Source of the DNA: Zygaena filipendulae
Taxonomy: Eukaryota; Arthropoda; Insecta; Lepidoptera; Zygaenidae
Reading direction: 5' to 3'
DNA length: 64,000 bases
Assembly (NCBI GenBank): GCA_907165275.2
Contig: OU015678.1
Coordinates: 1,364,001-1,428,000 of the forward strand
A model generated the notes under the pieces. The model did not search any database. It had not been told where the DNA came from and worked only from the letters and a program-made list of their open reading frames with translations. Below, in pieces: positions 59,494 through 64,000 of this stretch. A program made the position numbers and the translations under genes. The stretch's first letter is position 1. Every line of letters begins with the position of its first letter.

Positions 59494-59747
59494 GACTAGC
59501 TGTCCCGCGCGGTTTCACCCGCGATAATTTCGAAGTTCCCGCGGAATTGTTCCATACAAACTTTGCAACCCCATTTCATCCCCTTAGGGGTTGAATTTTC
59601 AAAAGTCCTTTCTTATCAGATGCCTACGTCATACAAAGAACACACCCTCCAAGTTGCAGGTCTCTGCGATCCGCGGTTTAGGCTGTGCGTTGATCCATCA
59701 GTCATTCAGGACAAAGCATTTTATATGTATAGAATAGATTAAAATTT
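59494..59747 (-). mobile_element. Helitron-like element (GCGCGG family), most complete copy
   Basis: It begins CTAGCTGTCCCGCGCGGTTT, has the stem CGCGGTTTCACCCGCG, and runs through AACACACCCTCCAAGTTGC to GACAAAGCATTTTATATG. Confidence 0.65.
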
Positions 59748-59936
59748 TCTATGTAAACATAATACTTCACAACACACAGATCTACTCGATCCCACACTAA
59801 GCTATAAGCTTGTGTCGTGGACAACCGAGCAACACGTGGTATATTATTGCGTATATGATACTATGAGATATATAAACGCGCTCAGCCTGGAAAGTGGAAC
59901 CCTGTGTTCATCACACAAACATCACCCGGGACCTCT

Positions 59937-60060
59937 TTATTTATTTATATATTTATACAAGATAGGCTTAAAGAGTTCGCCAAATCGCCTCTCTTGTTAC
60001 AGTGTTTTTGAGAACAAACATCTATAGCTATGACATATACAATCTTAATTAAGTCTTTAT
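59937..60060. mobile_element. probable LINE 3' end, second copy
   Basis: TTCGCCAAATCGCCTCTCTT and GAGAACAAACATCTA match 32398..32540. Immediately upstream (59885..59936) is a SINE-like piece (CACCCGGGACCTCTT). Confidence 0.45.
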
Positions 60061-60280
60061 TAACGAAGAGGCTTGGTGACCACTGAAGGCTGGTCTTCAA
60101 ATCACAATATATATTAGGCGTTCTGTGTTAGCAAATTTTGTTTATGTGTTTTTGTAGTAGAACTTAGAAGGAGTTAGTTTTCGATAATATGAAATTTGTT
60201 TTCTTTCCTTCCGTAACCTTAAATATGATGTAATAGGTAACTTTTGATTTGATAGTAATTAGATAATTAATTAATATAAT

Positions 60281-60592
60281 TGGCATGATGACTAAATTTT
60301 AATTTTTAGTCAGTCTGGTAAATTAATAAGAAATATTGGACACGTATTTTTACCTTTTTTTTTAAACTAATCACAAAAAAAAAACGGAGATGCATTGAGT
60401 TGAAATTCCGTGTGACGTCACACCTAGGTACACTTTATGCCTACTTAGTTACGACGTCGCGACCCCCCCCCCCCACCCTAAACTTTTATGCGTTTTATGT
60501 ATTACTTCAGTGATTTGAAAAAGCTTGAAATACATGTATATTATTTTTTTACTATCTAACTGACGGACTAAATAGAATTTTGATTTTTATAC
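60281..60592 (-). mobile_element. AGTCCGTC-family MITE, divergent subfamily, reverse
   Basis: It has TTTTAGTCAGTCTGGTAAAT, CCGTGTGACGTCACACC, GTTACGACGTCGCGACC and ends TAACTGACGGACTAAATAG. Confidence 0.6.
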
Positions 60593-61139
60593 CTTAGCCA
60601 GTAAAAAATATTCCACGATCGATGTGGTATGAATTTGTGATGCGACGTGTGATTCGGGTGATTTAAAATCTATGCAAAAAAGTGCCTTCGACGATGGAGA
60701 AGTATAGAAGAATAGTTTTTTTTATAGTAATATTATTAAGACTATAGAGTTAAAAAAAAAAACATGTATGTGATTTGAAATGTGCTTTCTTTGTCGTTTA
60801 AGTTTTTTAGGTGTAAGTTGTGATGCGGCGGGCCGGGGGTCGAACCTGGCCCGCGGGCAGTCAACAATTTTCCTGGAGATGGGGTCCCCTGACGGTCCCT
60901 ATCCAAAATGAAACGAACGGTTGCGGAGTAACAGGAGTACACATACACATTTATTCGTATAATCCACAGCCCTAGCTACACTTCTAGGTTTACATACCAC
61001 ACTTATGAACTAAGGGCCCCGGACGGCGGGCGGTAACACTGTTCTTTACACTACCTACTTCACAACACTTATGAACTACGGGCCCGGGCGGCGGGCGTCA
61101 CGCGGGTCGCGACGGGTCCGGCGCGGTTCCTACGGGCAC

Positions 61140-61430
61140 GGTGCGCGGGCGCGGCGGCGCGCCGGGCGGGTCGGCGGTCGGCGGTCACGGTGGTAGTCGG
61201 GCGGGGCCGGCGGTCGGCGGTGGCCGGGCAGGGCCGCTGGCCGGCGGTCGCGGCGGTGGCCAGGCGGGGCCGGCTGTCGACGGGCGCGGCGGTGGCCGGG
61301 CGGGGCCGGCGGTCGCGGCGATGGCCGGGCGGGGCCGGCGGTCTGCAGGCGCGGCGGTGGCCGGGCGGGGTCGGCCGTCGGCAGGCGCGGCGCCAGCGGG
61401 CGGGCGGCGGTCGGTGGCCGAGGGCTGGAT
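61140..61430. repeat. GGCCGGGCGGGGCCGGCGGTCG-type repeats inside the LTR
   Basis: Imperfect tandem GC-only words of about 20 to 45 bp (GGTGGCCGGGCGGGGCC and variants). Confidence 0.8.
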
Positions 61431-61478
61431 AGGGCTAGGACGGGAAGCGAGCGGCCGGGTGTGAGTTGGCGAATGTCG

Positions 61479-61660
61479 GCCTATCCCCAATACAGCCGGA
61501 GCGAGAGGGGCCGGTCGGTGTTTCCGGTAGCCCTGTCCCCAATACAAGCCGGAGCGAGAGGGGCCGAGCGTCCCGGAGAGTCTGTCGGTGTGCTGCGGGT
61601 TATTCGGTAGCCTATCCCCAATACAAGCCGGAGCGAGAGGGGCCGGCTACCTTGGTGAGT
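61479..61660. repeat. three spaced direct repeats inside the LTR
   Basis: CCCCAATACAAGCCGGAGCG followed by AGAGGGGCC occurs at about 61484, 61538 and 61617 (the first with CAGCC for CAAGCC). Such arrays in an LTR upstream of its TATA box are often enhancers, but here they lie downstream of the TATA box in the element's direction. Confidence 0.75.
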
Positions 61661-61999
61661 TGGTGTGGGTTAGTGGTGTCGAGTGTTTCGGTGGCTGTGG
61701 TGGCCGGGACAGGAAGAGGCAGGTATGCAGGAGTTCGCGCCACCGATGGCTGCCGCTGGCTGTAGGGCCCCAACGTGCTGCGCTGATGCGCAACTCGTAA
61801 GCCAGCAACGTAGCGACGGCGATCGGTGTGCGAGGGACGGGTTTGGATGGCGGACGTGCGGATACGGAGGCGGAGAGTTACCGCGCCGCTAGGTTCACGC
61901 GCCGCGGCACTGGCGGGTGGAACGAGTGGACGTGACACGGGCGTGTGCACGGTGCGAGAACCTGTCGGCGAGTAAGCCCTCGGCGGCGCGCGGCGTCGC

Positions 62000-62007
62000 T
62001 ATTTATA
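62000..62007 (-). promoter_or_regulatory. LTR TATA box (TATAAATA)
   Basis: Minus-strand TATAAATA within a GCTATAAATAGC palindrome, about 117 bp into the LTR from its 5' end, set in otherwise GC-rich DNA. Confidence 0.55.
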
Positions 62008-62124
62008 GCCCCGGAACGGTGTGCACTTCGCCGCGTCGCGATATGCGGCCGGTGTCGCTGTGTGCGTCGGCGGTGCGGGGGGGTTGAGGCGTGCACGCGG
62101 TGCGCGCGTGTCCGCTTCCTTACA

Positions 62125-62136
62125 CTCCCCCCCTCC
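62125..62136 (-). other. polypurine tract
   Basis: On the minus strand GGAGGGGGGGAG directly precedes the LTR TGTAAGG, the expected position of the plus-strand primer for reverse transcription. Confidence 0.75.
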
Positions 62137-62713
62137 GGAAGAAGATTTTTACCAGGGTAAAAATCACCGTCCTACGGAAAAAATTTAAAAGAAATACAAA
62201 AAAAAACCAAAAAAAAATCAAACTTGAGAGTCGTAAACCTCGGACCCGCGTGACCTTCTGAGTTTCTTTACTCGTATCGGAATCTAAATCCATTGCAAAT
62301 CCGGTGAAAATGTATCCTATTCTACCTTAAGCTAAGGTTACTGCTACCTATTGAAAAATTATGTCCTGGCTACCTAATATTATTCCTTGCTGGTTGATAC
62401 AAAATATGTTACTGCTATACATCTTATCCTATATACCTGCTTTATTTAGTTATTTCTTACTACCTAACTGTTTAATGTACTATCGGCAGGAAATCCGAAT
62501 GGAATACAGTACTACTTGGTTAAATTGTACATGTTTTTACTTTATCCCTTTACCACCCCTGGACTAACTGGATTAAACCCCTGACGAGTTTAATTTCTTC
62601 GCTAATCTTACACATAAAAAATAACTTACCATAACTTAAATACAATAAAAACTACTAAAATATTTCCTATCTACTTTTCGTTTCATAATGACTCCTTCAT
62701 CCGGACAGGATTT

Positions 62714-64000
62714 CTAAGGAATTCTTCTTCTTCTTTTTCTTTCATCTAATATTTCAGGATTCTCTGGTTTTGTGTAGTCGCCTCTTGTTGTTTGCGTGTT
62801 CGGTATCAACTTCGCTGGTTGTATAATTGTGCTATTCCGAAAAAAAGTGTTTCTGTTCCATGGGTCTTGAAGTCTAAATATATCTGGTGAAACTTCTTCT
62901 GGTACCTGATACGGACTGGAGAATTTTGGGATCAATCTTGCGTCGGAGAGAGGGAATTCTTTGTTTACCCGCTCATTTCGGTATGTTTTCCACTGTCTTC
63001 TTCCTTGTTCCCCTAGAAGTGGCCCAATATGTTCGGTTGATGTTACTTGCTCTGGTTCTTCGGCGTTGTTTTCGATTTTTCTATATCGTTGCCTTTTTTG
63101 TATGCCGTAATCTGTGTTGTTTGAAGGCTGCTGTTCTGTTTGTTCCAGTTTGTTGTTGTACCAATCTTGTTTCTCGCTTTTTCCTGTACGGTTTATACAC
63201 GGTTTATCAGCTAGCTCTTTTTGTTTTCCCCTCTTGTCTGTGATTTCGGATTTTGTTTGGTTTCTTGGTGTCTCACTTAAACTGGTTTTTTCGGTGTCGG
63301 TCGTGCTTTCTTGCTGGTATTCGGTTTTTGGTTCCCTCGTTACTTGGTTATTATTTGTCCACTCTAGTTTTAAACCCAATCTTTTTAATATGTCCATACC
63401 TAATATGACATGCGGTGCGGTTGGTAGTACGTTGAATACGTGTGTGAAGGATCTTTTGTCGGTTTGTATATCTATTAGTGCTCTTTGATTTAGTTGGATT
63501 TTACTGCCGTCTGCTAGTATGGCTTGTTTATTTGTCTTGCTCTTATTTATCTGGTCTTTCTTTAGGTTTTTCGTTACCGTCTGGTTTATATAACTACTGT
63601 TAGATCCTGTGTCCATTAGTGCTCTGTACTGTGTTCGGTCAATAGTCACCTTAATGAAATTTCGGATGTCTTTGTTTGTATCTTGGATCGTACATGCCTG
63701 GGGTTCGTTTCTATGTTTTTTGCAACATTTTGTGCTTAGGATTCCTAATTTTCCACACCCACTACAGAACAGCAACTTCTTTCCCCTGCATTCGCTCATG
63801 GAGTGGCCCATTTTGCCACAGCTCCAACAGCAGGTTGTCGGGTCATAATTTCTCATATATTTTTCTTCTTTACTTGCATTTCCTGGTCTTGTGTTTTTCT
63901 GGTTACTAAAATTTGGTGGGTAAGTATACTGTCTGTCTGTATCTGGTTGATATTTTTCTTGTTTAAATTTTTCCGCGGTGATATTTTCGTATTCATTTGT
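62714..64000 (-). CDS. retroelement gag/protease polyprotein, domain-deleted, 5'-truncated by window
   Basis: The frame is open from the right edge (64000) to a stop at 62716..62714, 428 residues; an internal Met is at 63856. It encodes a CCHC zinc knuckle CWSCGKMGHSMSEC (63829..63788); a second Cys-rich copy CSGCGKLGILSTKC (63766..63725) in which Ile replaces the His; a retropepsin with ALMDTGSNSSYI (DTGS at 63613..63602) and HVILGMDILKRLG; then a polar linker. The tail PKFSSPYQVPEEVSPDIFRL looks like the end of a gypsy-type integrase. The reverse transcriptase, RNase H and integrase core expected between protease and that tail are absent, without any frame break. No env gene is seen. Confidence 0.75.
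   Translation of the reverse strand, partial: TNEYENITAEKFKQEKYQPDTDRQYTYPPNFSNQKNTRPGNASKEEKYMRNYDPTTCCWSCGKMGHSMSECRGKKLLFCSGCGKLGILSTKCCKKHRNEPQACTIQDTNKDIRNFIKVTIDRTQYRALMDTGSNSSYINQTVTKNLKKDQINKSKTNKQAILADGSKIQLNQRALIDIQTDKRSFTHVFNVLPTAPHVILGMDILKRLGLKLEWTNNNQVTREPKTEYQQESTTDTEKTSLSETPRNQTKSEITDKRGKQKELADKPCINRTGKSEKQDWYNNKLEQTEQQPSNNTDYGIQKRQRYRKIENNAEEPEQVTSTEHIGPLLGEQGRRQWKTYRNERVNKEFPLSDARLIPKFSSPYQVPEEVSPDIFRLQDPWNRNTFFRNSTIIQPAKLIPNTQTTRGDYTKPENPEILDERKRRRRIP

Larger units (their letters stand above)
60812..62124 (-). mobile_element. LTR (3' LTR of a minus-strand retroelement), 1313 bp, GC-rich
   Basis: The borders are TGTAAG at 60812 and CTTACA at 62119..62124, a perfect 6-bp inverted terminal pair. 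On the minus strand a polypurine tract ends exactly at its start. TATAAATA lies at 62007..62000 and AATAAA at 60955..60950, as expected for promoter and polyadenylation signals. Most of the LTR is over 70 percent GC with two internal tandem arrays. The other LTR lies beyond the right end, so identity and target duplication cannot be tested. Confidence 0.75.

Noticed and set aside
61141..62160. Gly/Arg/Pro-rich frames of 70 to 120 codons
   Set aside because: They are inside the GC-rich LTR and follow its tandem repeats; no start context or homology.

Overview
The window looks like lepidopteran (moth or butterfly) nuclear DNA. It has very GC-rich, short coding exons in AT-rich introns, canonical GT-AG splice sites, and a dense load of insect-type mobile elements. 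These include MITEs, short Helitron-like elements ending in a hairpin plus CTAG, tRNA-derived SINEs, LINE 3' ends, a PIF/Harbinger transposon and a GC-rich LTR retroelement. The order is an inference; I could not run a search. Three protein-coding genes were assembled exon by exon, and the reading phase matches at every junction.

Gene A (+, 1..11974) is the C-terminal 922 residues of a signalling protein whose start lies left of the window. Its first exons resemble the region after the RhoGAP domain in the CdGAP/ARHGAP31-33 family. Gene B (-, 33818..18849) is a complete 19-exon SID-1-like (SIDT) gene of 845 residues, with a signal peptide, ectodomain, multiple membrane segments and a conserved Ser/His/Asp/His/His metal-site signature. 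Gene C (+, 36240..58577) is a complete 11-exon wee1 kinase of 583 residues. Genes A and B converge; B and C are head to head across about 2.4 kb.

The rest is intergenic and intronic repeat. Minisatellites often start at, or a few tens of bases after, the 5' splice site of an intron (introns after 1697, 2698, 5523, 44779, 47400 and 49471 on +; after 20172, 20900, 24273, 25822 and 28824 on -). In wee1 intron 9 and SID-1-like intron 17 the repeat unit is a copy of the splice-donor sequence. A MITE family with about a dozen copies carries CRE-like TGACGTCA sites. A 3.4 kb two-gene PIF/Harbinger element with TTA target duplication sits inside one of these MITEs in wee1 intron 10.

The right end (60812..64000) holds an LTR with TGTAAG/CTTACA ends, its polypurine tract, and a gag/protease reading frame on the minus strand. 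That frame runs from protease straight into an integrase-tail-like segment, with no reverse transcriptase, RNase H or integrase core: a domain-deleted, probably non-autonomous retroelement.
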